From: Candidatus Tepidiaquacellales bacterium UBA2330
Lineage (GTDB): Bacteria > Bacteroidota > Ignavibacteria > Tepidaquicellales > Tepidaquicellaceae
Reading direction: 5' to 3'
NCBI GenBank assembly: GCA_002344965.1
Contig: DDUU01000003.1
Coordinates: 191,350 to 255,349 of the forward strand
Length of the DNA: 64,000 nt
A program made the translations under genes and the position numbers. Below are positions 43,768 to 53,230 of this stretch, piece by piece. The notes under the pieces were generated by a model. It was not told where the DNA came from. It saw only the letters and a list, made by a program, of their open reading frames with translations, and made no database searches. The stretch's first letter is position 1, and each line of letters opens with the position of its first letter.

Positions 43768-45070
43768 TTCAATAGGAAAATATATTCAACTACAAGGGGG
43801 CTTTGCGTTCAAAAGTTCTGATTTCAGAGAAAGCGGTATTCCATTAATCAGAATTAGTAATGTTACTGAAAATGGATTAAGTAAATCTGATTCTGTTTTT
43901 CTACCAGATGAATTTGCAGATGAATTACAGGACTTTCTTTTAAATGAAAACGACACTCTAATTGCCATGTCAGGAGCAACAACAGGTAAATGTTGTTTAG
44001 TCAAATCAACTGACATGCCAGGTCTAATAAATCAACGAGTAGGCAGATTTAGAATTTTGAATGAAAAAGAGACAGATAAATTATTTGTCTACCATGTTGT
44101 AAGTAGCACAAGATTTAAAGACGAATTACTAAAAGATGCATTCGGAAGTGCTCAACCAAACGTAAGCCCAAAAGATATTGAAAATGTTATTTGGGATTTT
44201 CCTTCTTTTACAGAACAAAAACACATCGCCAAAATCCTATCCACAGCCGATGCGGTGATTGAAAAAACCCAGGCCGCCATTGCCAAATACAAAGCCATTA
44301 AGCAAGGCATACTGCAGGATTTGTTTACCCGTGGCATAGACCTAAACACCAACAAACTCCGCCCCCGCTACCAGGATGCACCGGAGTTGTATAAAGAAAG
44401 TAAGTTGGGGATGATACCGAGGGAGTGGGAGGAAAAAATTGTAGATGATATTGCAAAAGTCAATGGAAGGGTTGGCTGGAAAGGATATACTGTGGCTGAT
44501 TTAAGAGATTTTGGACCATTAGCTCTTGGAGCAACACATATTGACAAGGAAAACAAATTGGATTTGACGAATTCAATACACTTATCAATGGAAAAGTATA
44601 TTGAGTCGCCAGAGATAATGGTTCAATTTGGCGACCTACTAATTGTTCAAAGAGGGACAATTGGGAAAATTGTTGTGATTGATAAGCAAATCGGTGAAGC
44701 GACAATTAATCCCAGTATGGTTCTATTGAATAGCATCAGAATAAATAATTTCTTCCTGTATTACCAACTATGCAGTTTCATTGGGCAACTGCAAATTGAA
44801 CTTTTGACAACACAAACAGGTGTCCCAATGATTAGTCAAGAACAAATCAAGAACATCAATTTAATAGTTCCTAAGAATCCGAAAGAAACAGATGCTATTG
44901 CTGAAAGGCTTAAAAATATTGACGCCATTTTAGACAATGAGAAGTCCTACTTGCAAAAAATGCAAAGCCTTAAAAAGGGTTTGATGGAAGACCTTTTAAG
45001 TGGAAAGGTAAAAGTGAAAAGCGAAAAGTTGGAGGAAAGTGAAAAACTAAAAGCTATCCGTGAACAATGA
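43760..45070 (+). CDS. hsdS: Type I restriction-modification specificity subunit HsdS
   Basis: HsdS carries two target-recognition domains (TRDs) that read the two halves of the bipartite DNA site. The 436 residues show TRD1 (about 1-150), a conserved helical spacer (FTEQKHIAKILSTADAVIEK with KYKAIKQGILQDLFTRGID), then TRD2 introduced by ESKLGMIPREWEEK and a second helical spacer ending KGLMEDLLSGKVKV. The TRDs use different codon composition from the spacers, consistent with domain exchange between HsdS proteins. The start overlaps hsdM by 8 bases. Confidence 0.95.
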   Translation: MSNSIGKYIQLQGGFAFKSSDFRESGIPLIRISNVTENGLSKSDSVFLPDEFADELQDFLLNENDTLIAMSGATTGKCCLVKSTDMPGLINQRVGRFRILNEKETDKLFVYHVVSSTRFKDELLKDAFGSAQPNVSPKDIENVIWDFPSFTEQKHIAKILSTADAVIEKTQAAIAKYKAIKQGILQDLFTRGIDLNTNKLRPRYQDAPELYKESKLGMIPREWEEKIVDDIAKVNGRVGWKGYTVADLRDFGPLALGATHIDKENKLDLTNSIHLSMEKYIESPEIMVQFGDLLIVQRGTIGKIVVIDKQIGEATINPSMVLLNSIRINNFFLYYQLCSFIGQLQIELLTTQTGVPMISQEQIKNINLIVPKNPKETDAIAERLKNIDAILDNEKSYLQKMQSLKKGLMEDLLSGKVKVKSEKLEESEKLKAIREQ

Positions 45071-45145
45071 CTATAAACTTTTGACTTTTAGTTTTTCACT
45101 ATTCCCTTGGTATGTCCCAAATATTTACTGAATCGGGGACAAAAA

Positions 45146-45176
45146 TTGTCGCAAATATTTACTATATTTGCGACAA
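45146..45176 (+). promoter_or_regulatory. Perfect 12-base inverted repeat overlapping the abiE promoter
   Basis: TTGTCGCAAATA (45146-45157) and TATTTGCGACAA (45165-45176) are perfectly complementary with a 7-base spacer. TATATTTG at 45163-45170, inside the right arm, fits the -7 box TAnnTTTG. AbiEi-type antitoxins are known to repress their own operon by binding inverted repeats, so this is the likely operator. The abiEi start is 16 bases downstream. Confidence 0.75.
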
Positions 45177-45191
45177 GAATTTCAATAAAAT

Positions 45192-45806
45192 ATGACTGAA
45201 AGCATTGAAATACAGATATTTAAAAGAATAAAAAAAGCAGGGAGGGGTCTGCTGTTTTTTGCGGAAGATTTTGCAAAAAAAGGAAGCCCTAAAGCGGTAA
45301 GCAAGGCATTGGAACGGCTGGTAGCTAAGGGAGAACTGGTAAGGGCGGCAAGGGGAATTTATGTGCGCCCAAAATTTGACAATGTTATTGGTCAGCTCAC
45401 TCCCCGTATTGAAGATATTGCCAAAGCCATTGCTCGCAGAGATAAAGCAAGAATTGTCCCCACCGGAATTTATGCACTAAACCGGCTTGGACTTTCCACC
45501 CAGGTTCCGCTCAATATTATTTATCTCACCGATGGCGCTGCAAGAAAAGTGAAACTTGGCAACTATGTTATCACCTTTAAAAAAACTGCACCTAAAAATT
45601 TAACCGCTGTTGGAGAAATAAGCGAGTTGGCTATTCAGGCATTGCGGACAATAGGAAAAGAAAGTGTAACAGAAGATGAGATAAAAAAAATTCAAGCGTT
45701 GCTGATGAAAGAAAAAATGACACGGCTTGAGCACGATATACGGCTTGCACCTGCATGGATTAGGGAAATTATGAAACCCGTTTTAAAAAAAATGCAGCAT
45801 GACTAA
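45192..45806 (+). CDS. abiEi: AbiEi-family antitoxin (DUF6088-type)
   Basis: This is the antitoxin of a type IV toxin-antitoxin system, which also acts as a transcriptional repressor. The 204-residue protein has an N-terminal winged helix (FFAEDFAKKGSPKAVSKALE with LERLVAKGELVRAARGIYVR), then a C-terminal domain with RDKARIVPTGIYALNRLGLS and GAARKVKLGNYVITFKK, typical of the AbiEi/DUF6088 family. The stop overlaps the toxin gene start by 8 bases. It lies inside a type I restriction-modification locus, between hsdS and hsdR. Confidence 0.88.
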   Translation: MTESIEIQIFKRIKKAGRGLLFFAEDFAKKGSPKAVSKALERLVAKGELVRAARGIYVRPKFDNVIGQLTPRIEDIAKAIARRDKARIVPTGIYALNRLGLSTQVPLNIIYLTDGAARKVKLGNYVITFKKTAPKNLTAVGEISELAIQALRTIGKESVTEDEIKKIQALLMKEKMTRLEHDIRLAPAWIREIMKPVLKKMQHD

Positions 45807-46815
45807 AGAACAACTACAGGAATGGATGAAGCTACCTGCAGAAACACGCCTGAATATTTTTACAGAAGTTGCCGGAAAAATGGGTTTGCCTGCACCTGCA
45901 ATTGAAAAGGACTGGTGGGCAGTAAGAACCCTGCAATTGGTTTTTCAAACAGAGATTGCACCGCACACCGTTTTCAAAGGCGGCACTTCGCTGAGCAAAG
46001 CATGGAACCTGATTGACCGTTTTTCGGAAGACATTGATTTGGCGTTGGACAGAAAGTTTCTTGGCTTTGAAAAAGCGGATGCGGAAATGAGTGGTTCGCA
46101 AGTGAGAAAACTCCGCAAGGCATCGTGCGAATACATAGCAGAAAAATATTTACCGCAGTTGCAGCAAACATTTGCTGATGCCGGTTTTGCCGAAGTAAAA
46201 CTCCGGCTTATTCCAATACAATCTGCCGATGAAGACCCTGTAAAAATAGAAGTGGAATATCCTGTCCTTACTGAAAGAGTTGCTTATATCAATCCCTCCG
46301 TAGTAATTGAAATCGGTAGCCGTTCAGAAAAAGAACCGTTTACAGAAACTAAATTCTCTTCTTTCGTTGGGGAGCATTTTACTGGAAGAAATTTTGCTGA
46401 TACGGCAATAAAAATTCCGGTTGTAAATCCTGAACGGACATTTTTAGAAAAAATATTCCTGCTGCATGAAGAATTTCAGCAAGCGGCAGAAAAAGTAAAG
46501 GTTGACAGGCAGAGCCGACACCTGTATGATTTGGAAAAACTGATGGATACGGAATTTGGCGGTAAAGCACTGGCAGATAAAAATCTCTATCAGCACATCG
46601 TTGAACACCGCAGAACAATTACACCATTAAGAGGAATTGATTATGCCAATCATGCACCTGATAAAATAAATCCCATTCCACCTGATGCGATGATTGCAGC
46701 ATGGAAAAAAGATTATGAGATGATGCAGCAGAGTATGATTTACCGCCCATCACTTTCGTTTGATGAATTAATGGGGAGAATTGGAGAACTAAAAACCCGA
46801 ATCAATAAATTATAA
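45799..46815 (+). CDS. abiEii: AbiEii/AbiGii-family nucleotidyltransferase toxin
   Basis: AbiEii-type toxins are nucleotidyltransferases that stop growth, often during phage infection; some add nucleotides to tRNA acceptor ends. The 338-residue protein shows the motif FKGGTSLSKAWNLIDRFSED followed by IDLALD, which is the conserved GGTxLSK and SxDIDL signature of the family. A long helical C-terminal part follows, including a conserved RTFLEKIFLLHEEF. Translation is coupled to abiEi by an 8-base overlap, and its stop codon overlaps the hsdR start (TAATG). Confidence 0.92.
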   Translation: MTKEQLQEWMKLPAETRLNIFTEVAGKMGLPAPAIEKDWWAVRTLQLVFQTEIAPHTVFKGGTSLSKAWNLIDRFSEDIDLALDRKFLGFEKADAEMSGSQVRKLRKASCEYIAEKYLPQLQQTFADAGFAEVKLRLIPIQSADEDPVKIEVEYPVLTERVAYINPSVVIEIGSRSEKEPFTETKFSSFVGEHFTGRNFADTAIKIPVVNPERTFLEKIFLLHEEFQQAAEKVKVDRQSRHLYDLEKLMDTEFGGKALADKNLYQHIVEHRRTITPLRGIDYANHAPDKINPIPPDAMIAAWKKDYEMMQQSMIYRPSLSFDELMGRIGELKTRINKL

Positions 46816-49800
46816 TGGCAGAATATATCAATGTAGAGAAACCATTTCTTGACAAACTCCGCCAGTTGGGTTGGCAGGTGATTGACCAGGGTTTGGGCGT
46901 TCCGCAAGAGCCGGAAAAAAGTTTGAGAGAAAACTTTAAGCAGGTTTTACTGCCAAAGGTTTTTAAAGACAGCGTTAAGGCAATCAACAAAACAGCAGAC
47001 GGCAGAGAATGGCTTACTGAAAGACAGCTTGAGGAATTACTTACAGAGATTCAAAGTTTTTCGGGCAAAACCTTGCATGAAGCCAACAAAGAAATTCACC
47101 GCTTATTGATTAAAGGAACAACAGTAAACAAAAATGAATTGACGGGAGAAGTAAATCCAACGGTTCGTTTGGTGGATTTCAGGAATTACGGTAAGAACAG
47201 TTTTATTGCCATCAACCAGTTTCGTTTACTCACTCCGGGAGCAAGCCGCCAGGGCATTATCCCCGATATTGTTTTATTCCTGAATGGTTTGCCTTTGGTA
47301 GTGGTAGAAGCAAAAGATTTTGAAGTAGCAGAACCCTTGAGTGAGGCATTTTTACAGGTTACCCGCTATGCCAATACCAGAGAAGATGATTACGGAGTAA
47401 AGGAAGGCGAAGAACGGCTTTTTCACTACAATTTGTTTAGCATCATCACCCACGGACATGAAGCCCGTGTGGGCACTATCAGTGCCGATTTTGATTTTTA
47501 CAACAATTGGGTGGATATTTTTCCCGAAGAATACAAAACGGTTGCTTTTCCACCTGATGAAGAACGGCAGGAAGTAATGATCTGCGGAATGCTCAACAAG
47601 GAAATCTTGGTGGACATTCTGAAACACTACACGCTTTTTATGGAAATCAAGAAAGGTGTGGAAGTGAAAATTGTGGCTCGTTACAATCAATACAGAGCCG
47701 TTGGCAAAATCATTCGCAATCTCCGGGAAGGAGCAAACCCCAAAGAGAAAGGTGGTGTGGTTTGGCATACACAGGGCAGCGGAAAAAGTTTGACCATGGT
47801 CTTTATTATCCGAAAACTCCGCAGCATTGATAATCTAAAAGATCTGAAAATTATTTCAATTGTTGACCGTGTAGATTTGGAAGAGCAGTTAGCAGACACC
47901 TTGAAATATGCCAATGAGTCATTGTCAATCATTGATAGTAAAACAGATTTGAACCTATTGGATGATGATACCGGAAACTTAAATCTGGTAATGATTCACA
48001 AGTTTTTGGCAGACAATAATGTTTCAGCTCAATCGCTGATTGATGCCGGAGTAGTTCCAAAGTTTGAAAAGTTTGAAACCATCAACAACAGCGACCGCAT
48101 TTTACTAATGGTAGATGAAGCCCACCGGACACAAGGCGGAGATATGGGCGATAATTTGTTCAATGCTTTTCCTCAAGCCGTGCGAATTGGTTTTACAGGA
48201 ACTCCCTTAATTACTGAACGGCACGAAATCAAAACCCATGAACGATTTGGGGGCAAACTGGATGAGAACGGAGAGCCGTGGATTGACAGCTATAAATTTG
48301 ATAAAGCAGTAGCCGACAGAGCCATAGTTGAAATCAAGTATATAGGAAAAGTTTCTAACGATAAAATAGACGATAAAGAACTCTTTGATGCTGAGTTTGA
48401 AGACCTGTTTCAAAAGCGGACACAGGAAGAAAGAGAAGAAATTCAGAGGCGCTACGGTTCTTTCATTGCCTATCTCGAAAGCAAAGACCGCATTGCCGAA
48501 ATAGCTAAGGACATTGTAGAACATTATTATACTGATATTTTAATCAATGGCTTTAAAGCCCAAGTGGTAGCATCAAGCATTGTGGCAGCCGTTCGATACA
48601 AGTATGAACTGGAAACCGCAATCAAAGAGAAAATTGCTCAATTGAAAGCATTGCCTGATGAAGAAAGAGATGATGAACGCGTTAAGCAACTGGAATTTTT
48701 GAAGGTGGCTGCTGTTGTTTCGGGCATGGGAAATAATGAACCAGGTTATATAAGCAAGGCAAGAAGTGAAGCCAAAGATTGGGATGCAGTAAACAGTTTC
48801 AAAAAAGACTTTGATTATTCACAAGAAGAAGGTGGTCAATACAAAAAGCCCGAATCAGGCATTGGAATTTTGTGTGTTTGCGACCGCTTGTTGACTGGTT
48901 TTGATGCACCGATTGAGCAAGTCATGTATTTGGACAAAATCATGAAAGAACATGATTTGTTCCAAGCGATAACAAGGGTAAACAGAACCAAAAAGGGAAA
49001 AACCTTTGGGCTTATTGTGGACTATATCGGCATTACCAAACACCTGCAACAAGCATTAGGCATTTACACAGACAAGGACAAGGAAAAAGCACAGCATTTC
49101 CTGAATGTGTTCCGTGACATCAACAAAGAAATTCCGGTATTGGAAGCCCGATATAAAAGAATTTTGAATTTGTTCACAGAAAACAACCTTAACGAAATTG
49201 AAAACTTCCTGAATCAGAAATTTGCAGACCCGACAGCCGAATTTGAATTTGCCGAAAGTTGTATTGAGCAAGCCAAGAATATTAAATTCAGAGCCGAATT
49301 ACTCACCTATTCCAAAAGCTTTTTCGACAGTCTGGATTTGCTTTTCAATACGCAGGCAGGTGGCGAATATTGGGTAATAGCAAAACGATTGGGTTATTTG
49401 CTTTGGAGAATCAAAGACCGATATAAGGACGAAACCATGGACTTGAAATGGGCTTCACAAAAAGTCCGACAGCTCATTGACAAGCATTTATATTCTTTAG
49501 GTATTGATACAAAAGTTCAGCAGGTATCTATCCTTTCAGATGAGTTCAAATCAAAAGTTGATTACCTGAACAAAACGCCAAAATCAAAAGCATCTGAAAT
49601 GGAACACGCCATTCGTTGGCATATCAAAGTAAATCTTGAAAAAGACCCGACACTTTATAGTCGCTTCAAAGACCGCCTTGAAACAATTTTAAATTCATAC
49701 AAAGAGAATTGGGAGGAAATAGTGAAGCAGTTTGAAGGGTTACGAGAAGAAATGGCTGAAGGAAGAAAAGTTGAAACCGAAGGCGTTTCAGTTGTTGAAG

Positions 49801-50075
49801 CTCCATTTTATGAAATTCTGAAATCTGCATTGCCAATAGAAGATGAAAAAGAAATTGAAAAAACAAAGGAATTGTCACACACATTGATACTCATTCTGAA
49901 AGAAACCGCACAGATAAATAACTTCTGGAATAAACCGGCAGAACAGCGTTTAGTTTCAGGACGAATTGAAGACGAAATTTATTATTCAAGAATCAATGGA
50001 TTGACTGGTAAAGCAGCAGAACTGACAACAGAGCTTTTGAAGTTGGCTAAAAACCGTGAAGCAGAATTAAGATGA
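46815..50075 (+). CDS. hsdR: Type I restriction endonuclease subunit HsdR
   Basis: HsdR translocates DNA with ATP and cuts it at a distance from the recognition site. The 1086-residue protein has an N-terminal nuclease domain with IPDIVLFLNGLPLVVVEAKD (PD-(D/E)XK motif, Glu and Lys in EAKD), then a superfamily 2 helicase: WHTQGSGKSLTMVFI (Walker A), LLMVDEAHRTQGG (DEAH), RIGFTGTP (motif III), and GFDAPIEQVMYLDK with RVNRTKKGKT in the second RecA domain. The C-terminal helical region binds HsdM. The gene is complete. It starts one base into the abiEii stop codon and overlaps the metallopeptidase gene by 4 bases. Confidence 0.96.
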   Translation: MAEYINVEKPFLDKLRQLGWQVIDQGLGVPQEPEKSLRENFKQVLLPKVFKDSVKAINKTADGREWLTERQLEELLTEIQSFSGKTLHEANKEIHRLLIKGTTVNKNELTGEVNPTVRLVDFRNYGKNSFIAINQFRLLTPGASRQGIIPDIVLFLNGLPLVVVEAKDFEVAEPLSEAFLQVTRYANTREDDYGVKEGEERLFHYNLFSIITHGHEARVGTISADFDFYNNWVDIFPEEYKTVAFPPDEERQEVMICGMLNKEILVDILKHYTLFMEIKKGVEVKIVARYNQYRAVGKIIRNLREGANPKEKGGVVWHTQGSGKSLTMVFIIRKLRSIDNLKDLKIISIVDRVDLEEQLADTLKYANESLSIIDSKTDLNLLDDDTGNLNLVMIHKFLADNNVSAQSLIDAGVVPKFEKFETINNSDRILLMVDEAHRTQGGDMGDNLFNAFPQAVRIGFTGTPLITERHEIKTHERFGGKLDENGEPWIDSYKFDKAVADRAIVEIKYIGKVSNDKIDDKELFDAEFEDLFQKRTQEEREEIQRRYGSFIAYLESKDRIAEIAKDIVEHYYTDILINGFKAQVVASSIVAAVRYKYELETAIKEKIAQLKALPDEERDDERVKQLEFLKVAAVVSGMGNNEPGYISKARSEAKDWDAVNSFKKDFDYSQEEGGQYKKPESGIGILCVCDRLLTGFDAPIEQVMYLDKIMKEHDLFQAITRVNRTKKGKTFGLIVDYIGITKHLQQALGIYTDKDKEKAQHFLNVFRDINKEIPVLEARYKRILNLFTENNLNEIENFLNQKFADPTAEFEFAESCIEQAKNIKFRAELLTYSKSFFDSLDLLFNTQAGGEYWVIAKRLGYLLWRIKDRYKDETMDLKWASQKVRQLIDKHLYSLGIDTKVQQVSILSDEFKSKVDYLNKTPKSKASEMEHAIRWHIKVNLEKDPTLYSRFKDRLETILNSYKENWEEIVKQFEGLREEMAEGRKVETEGVSVVEAPFYEILKSALPIEDEKEIEKTKELSHTLILILKETAQINNFWNKPAEQRLVSGRIEDEIYYSRINGLTGKAAELTTELLKLAKNREAELR

Positions 50076-50755
50076 AGTTAGACAGTATCCATATTGACAT
50101 TGAAAAAACCGAAAGAAGAAAAACGGTGAGTATTTTCATTGAACGAAACGGTTCGGTAAAAGTGCTTGCCCCTATTACAGCGAGTGACGATAAAATTGAA
50201 GCGGCAGTAAAAGCAAAGGAGTATCAAATATTTCAGAAATTGGCTAAGTGGAAAGAACTGAATCAGGGAAAGGTAAAACGTGAATATGTTAATGGGCAAT
50301 CATTTCTTTATTTGGGCAGAAATTACCGATTACAACTAACCGAGAATCAAGATGTGCCTTTGAAAATTTCTGGCGGCTTTTTTCACCTTGACAAAAAGTA
50401 TTTATCAAAGGCGGAAAAGGTTTTTAAGGACTTTTATCGTGCAAAAGGACTGCAAAAAATTGAGGAGCGACTTATATTATTAGAAGAAAAGTTTCAAACA
50501 AAACCATCAGCCATTAAAGTTTTGGAACTTCAAAACCGTTGGGCATCATGGACACCTAAAAACGGTTTAAACTTTCATTGGAAATGTATATTGGCTCCGG
50601 TTTCAGTGCTGGACTATATCATTACCCACGAAATGGTTCATTTAAAACATCCAAATCACTCACCAGAATTTTGGAATGAACTGGACAAGAAAATGCCCAA
50701 TTACCGAGAACATGAAGATTGGTTAAAAAGGAATGGAGTAAAAATGTCATTATGA
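50072..50755 (+). CDS. YgjP-like (M48/DUF45, WLM-type) metallopeptidase
   Basis: This 227-residue protein has the zinc-binding motif THEMVHLKHPNHSPEFWNEL (HExxH and a downstream His) and the RWASWTPKNGLNFHWKCILA segment typical of YgjP/DUF45 proteins. They resemble SprT/Wss1 proteases. Genes of this family are often the last gene of type I restriction-modification operons, as here, with an ATGA overlap to hsdR. A role in controlling HsdR by proteolysis is plausible but not shown. Confidence 0.9.
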   Translation: MKLDSIHIDIEKTERRKTVSIFIERNGSVKVLAPITASDDKIEAAVKAKEYQIFQKLAKWKELNQGKVKREYVNGQSFLYLGRNYRLQLTENQDVPLKISGGFFHLDKKYLSKAEKVFKDFYRAKGLQKIEERLILLEEKFQTKPSAIKVLELQNRWASWTPKNGLNFHWKCILAPVSVLDYIITHEMVHLKHPNHSPEFWNELDKKMPNYREHEDWLKRNGVKMSL

Positions 50756-51091
50756 GAAAAAGCCAACACAGAGGTGTAAGCACATTTGCAAGCCGCTACA
50801 AGCCCAAGCAAAGACCATAGCTTGCAAAAGAGCTTCCACCTTTCCTACGCTGACAAAAATGAATTGAAAAAATCTCATCACCTTCTGAAAATAAAAAATA
50901 CACAAACGCACGACCAAACCGAAAGTAAAACAGACTTACGAAAAAGAAGCACGATGCCCTATCTTGCGTTTGGCGTCATGCGGGGTGAAGTGCTTTAATT
51001 CAAGTGCAGTTTTTCGATTTAACTATAGTGCTGGCTGACAGTTTTGTGTTCCGTAATCCGCCTCTGCGGCAAGCGGCAAAACGTTACCGCT
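50756..51091. repeat. Non-coding spacer with element C
   Basis: There is no gene in this stretch. From about 50968 it carries element C, sharing about 65 almost identical bases with element D (TTTAATTCAAGTGCAGTTTT, ATTTAACTATAGTGCTGGCT and GACAGTTTTG). It ends in CTGCGGCAAGCGGCAAAACG followed by TTACCGC, like the right arm of element B. The left arm is only partly recognisable. The part before it has CAAGCCGCTACAAGC and AAAGACCATAGCTTGCAAAAG, which may be a degraded older element. Confidence 0.65.
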
Positions 51092-51122
51092 CATTTTAAT
51101 AACAACACACCACGAAAATAAA

Positions 51123-51884
51123 ATGGACATTGTAAAACATAATAAATCAGCCTGGGACAATTACGTTGACAAGAAAGACCGTTGGACAATTCCCGTTTCC
51201 GAACAGGATTTAAAGAACGCAAAAAATGGAAACTGGAATATCGTATTGACACCGATAAAACCAGTTCCCCATAACTGGTTTCCCAACCTGAAAGGGTTAA
51301 AAATTTTAGGACTTGCTTCCGGTGGCGGGCAGCAATGTCCGATATTGGCAACTTTGGGAGCAGACGTTACAGTTTTTGATAATTCCGGTAAGCAGTTACA
51401 ACAAGACAAAACTTTAAGTGACAAATTTGACCTGGACATAAAAACTGTTCAGGGAGATATGAAAGACCTTTCAGTGTTTGCAGACAATTCATTTGACCTG
51501 ATATTTAATCCTTGCTCAATAGTTTTTGTTGACAATGTTTTACCTGTTTGGAAAGAATGTTACCGGGTTTTGAAACCAAATGGAATTTTAATGACAGGCC
51601 TGATCAATCCAATTTCATTTCAGCTTGACGAAGAAAGTTTGAAACTAATTTACAGGCAGCCATTTTCAGACCTGCACTCATTACCGGCAGAAAAATTGGA
51701 AGAATTGAAAAATAATAATGAAGCTTTGGTATTTGGACATAGTTTGACAGACCAGATTAGCGGACAATTAGAAGCCGGCTTTAACCTGACAAATATGTAT
51801 GAAGACGATTGGGGCGGAGAAAATAAAACGGACGAATTTTTTCCTTCATTTATAGCGACAAGAGCTGTAAAACGACTGCAATGA
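51123..51884 (+). CDS. Class I SAM-dependent methyltransferase
   Basis: The 253-residue protein has a Rossmann-fold SAM motif I (KILGLASGGGQQCPILATLG), an acidic motif II (ADVTVFDNSGKQL), motif III-like VQGDMKDLSVFADNSFDLIF, and the post-motif ECYRVLKPNGILMTG. It belongs to the broad Methyltransf_11 group and the substrate is unknown. It is the only gene between spacer elements C and D. Confidence 0.9.
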   Translation: MDIVKHNKSAWDNYVDKKDRWTIPVSEQDLKNAKNGNWNIVLTPIKPVPHNWFPNLKGLKILGLASGGGQQCPILATLGADVTVFDNSGKQLQQDKTLSDKFDLDIKTVQGDMKDLSVFADNSFDLIFNPCSIVFVDNVLPVWKECYRVLKPNGILMTGLINPISFQLDEESLKLIYRQPFSDLHSLPAEKLEELKNNNEALVFGHSLTDQISGQLEAGFNLTNMYEDDWGGENKTDEFFPSFIATRAVKRLQ

Positions 51885-51910
51885 CAAACATAAAAACAAC
51901 CGGAGCTATC

Positions 51911-52060
51911 AGCGGTTTGTTGTAATGGTGAAGTGAAGTGTTTTAATTCAAGTGCAGTTTTTCCATTTAACTATAGTGCTGGCTGACAGTTTTGAGATCC
52001 GGATTGAAAATCAGGTATGCTAAAACCCGCCCGAACGCAAAGCACGAAAACCTTACAGGC
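51911..52060. repeat. Palindromic spacer element D
   Basis: The core 51932-51999 is almost identical to element C, and GGCTGACAGTTTTGAGATCC is identical to element E. Flanks (AGCGGTTTGTTGTAATGG on the left and CGAAAACCTTACAGGCG on the right) are imperfectly complementary, suggesting a partly decayed palindrome. Confidence 0.65.
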
Positions 52061-52084
52061 GATTTAAAAAACGATATTAACACA

Positions 52085-52993
52085 ATGACAAAACCAGTAA
52101 AAGAAGAACGAATAAAATTTAATGCAGATTATCCGCAGGACACGGACTTTTCTGCACATGCCCGACTGCTTCAAAGTAAATGGCGGGACAAAAAAGGATT
52201 CCCAGAATTGAAACTTGGTAACTTTTTGGAATTAGGTTTTGCAAAGACAAGCAAAGCAAACTTTCTGACCGACAACATCAGACAGCTAGTAACGCAGGAA
52301 GTCGCAAATTCAAAAAAGACGGGAGGACTTATAAGCGAGCCGAGAATTTGGAATAATCTGCTTTCATCACAACCACTTTGCTTTAACTTGTTCGGTGAAC
52401 TTCATTTTGACCTGGACCTGGCGACAAAGTATTTCAAACAACTTTTTCCTGACCGACTTGATAGAGTTACAGCAGTCAAGTTTGAGTATTCACCCGGTCG
52501 CGGCGACACAAAATATACTGGCGATCATTCTGCCTTTGATGTATTTGCGGAATATACAAAGGATGACAAAAGGGGTTTTATCGGAATTGAGGTTAAGTAT
52601 GCAGAAAGTTTGAAAGAAGAAACCAGGGACAAGGCAAACAAAAACTTCAAAGAGCAATACGCCGCCCTGACCAATGCTTGCGGACTTTTCAAACCTGATA
52701 GCGTTGACATTTTACGACAACCACCATTATCACAAATCTGGCGTGACCACTTACTTTGCATTGCGACACGACAGGACTATGACGAAGGATTTTTTGTTTT
52801 CCTTTTTCCCGCAAAAAACACTCAATGTCAAAATGGTGTTGACAGCTACAAACAATATCTTGCATTTGACACTGACGAGCAAAACTGTTTTTATCCTTGT
52901 TATCTGGACGACTTCATAAACACAATGACAACTGTTTCAACTGCGGACTGGACATATGAACTTAAACAAAGATACCTTGGCGACAACGGATAA
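52085..52993 (+). CDS. Putative PD-(D/E)XK nuclease (restriction-endonuclease-like)
   Basis: I chose ATG 52085 because the upstream part of the frame lies in spacer element D. The 302-residue product has a PD-(D/E)XK pattern: HSAFDVFAEYTKDDKRGF, then IGIEVKYAESLKEE (catalytic Asp, Glu and Lys in EVK). It resembles a family of putative restriction endonucleases (PGN_0703-like) found near mobile genes. No cognate methyltransferase is adjacent, although unrelated methyltransferases occur in neighbouring cassettes. The stop is immediately before element E. Confidence 0.75.
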   Translation: MTKPVKEERIKFNADYPQDTDFSAHARLLQSKWRDKKGFPELKLGNFLELGFAKTSKANFLTDNIRQLVTQEVANSKKTGGLISEPRIWNNLLSSQPLCFNLFGELHFDLDLATKYFKQLFPDRLDRVTAVKFEYSPGRGDTKYTGDHSAFDVFAEYTKDDKRGFIGIEVKYAESLKEETRDKANKNFKEQYAALTNACGLFKPDSVDILRQPPLSQIWRDHLLCIATRQDYDEGFFVFLFPAKNTQCQNGVDSYKQYLAFDTDEQNCFYPCYLDDFINTMTTVSTADWTYELKQRYLGDNG

Positions 52994-52997
52994 AAAA

Positions 52998-53127
52998 CTG
53001 CAGGTAACACGGACTTAACGATAGTAGCGCTTCTTTTTAACAGAAGTGTTGTGCTTCATTCAACCATTTGTGCAGGCTGACAGTTTTGAGATCCTTAATC
53101 CGCCACTGCACCAAGCCGCAAACTCTG
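52998..53127. repeat. Palindromic spacer element E
   Basis: It begins CTGCAGGTAACACGG (like the left arm of element B) and contains GTGCTTCATTCAACC and GGCTGACAGTTTTGAGATCC, then CCAAGCCGCAAAC. The expected right arm ending GTTACC is missing, so this copy seems truncated or mutated. Confidence 0.65.
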
Positions 53128-53198
53128 GAGCATCTGCTTAGAAAACGGACAGCAATAAAATCAAGAAAAACGTTGTTTCTATTTTTGGAAACATTAAT

Positions 53199-53206
53199 TA
53201 TCTTTG
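53199..53206 (+). promoter_or_regulatory. Candidate -7 box upstream of higBA
   Basis: TATCTTTG fits TAnnTTTG and lies 25 bases before the higB start. No good -33 element is seen at the usual spacing. Confidence 0.35.
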
Positions 53207-53230
53207 CGACGTTGAACAAGAAAGTATTGA

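Noticed and set aside
50786..50998. 70-codon plus-strand frame after the metallopeptidase gene
   Set aside because: It runs into spacer C and has low-complexity polar composition; probably not coding.
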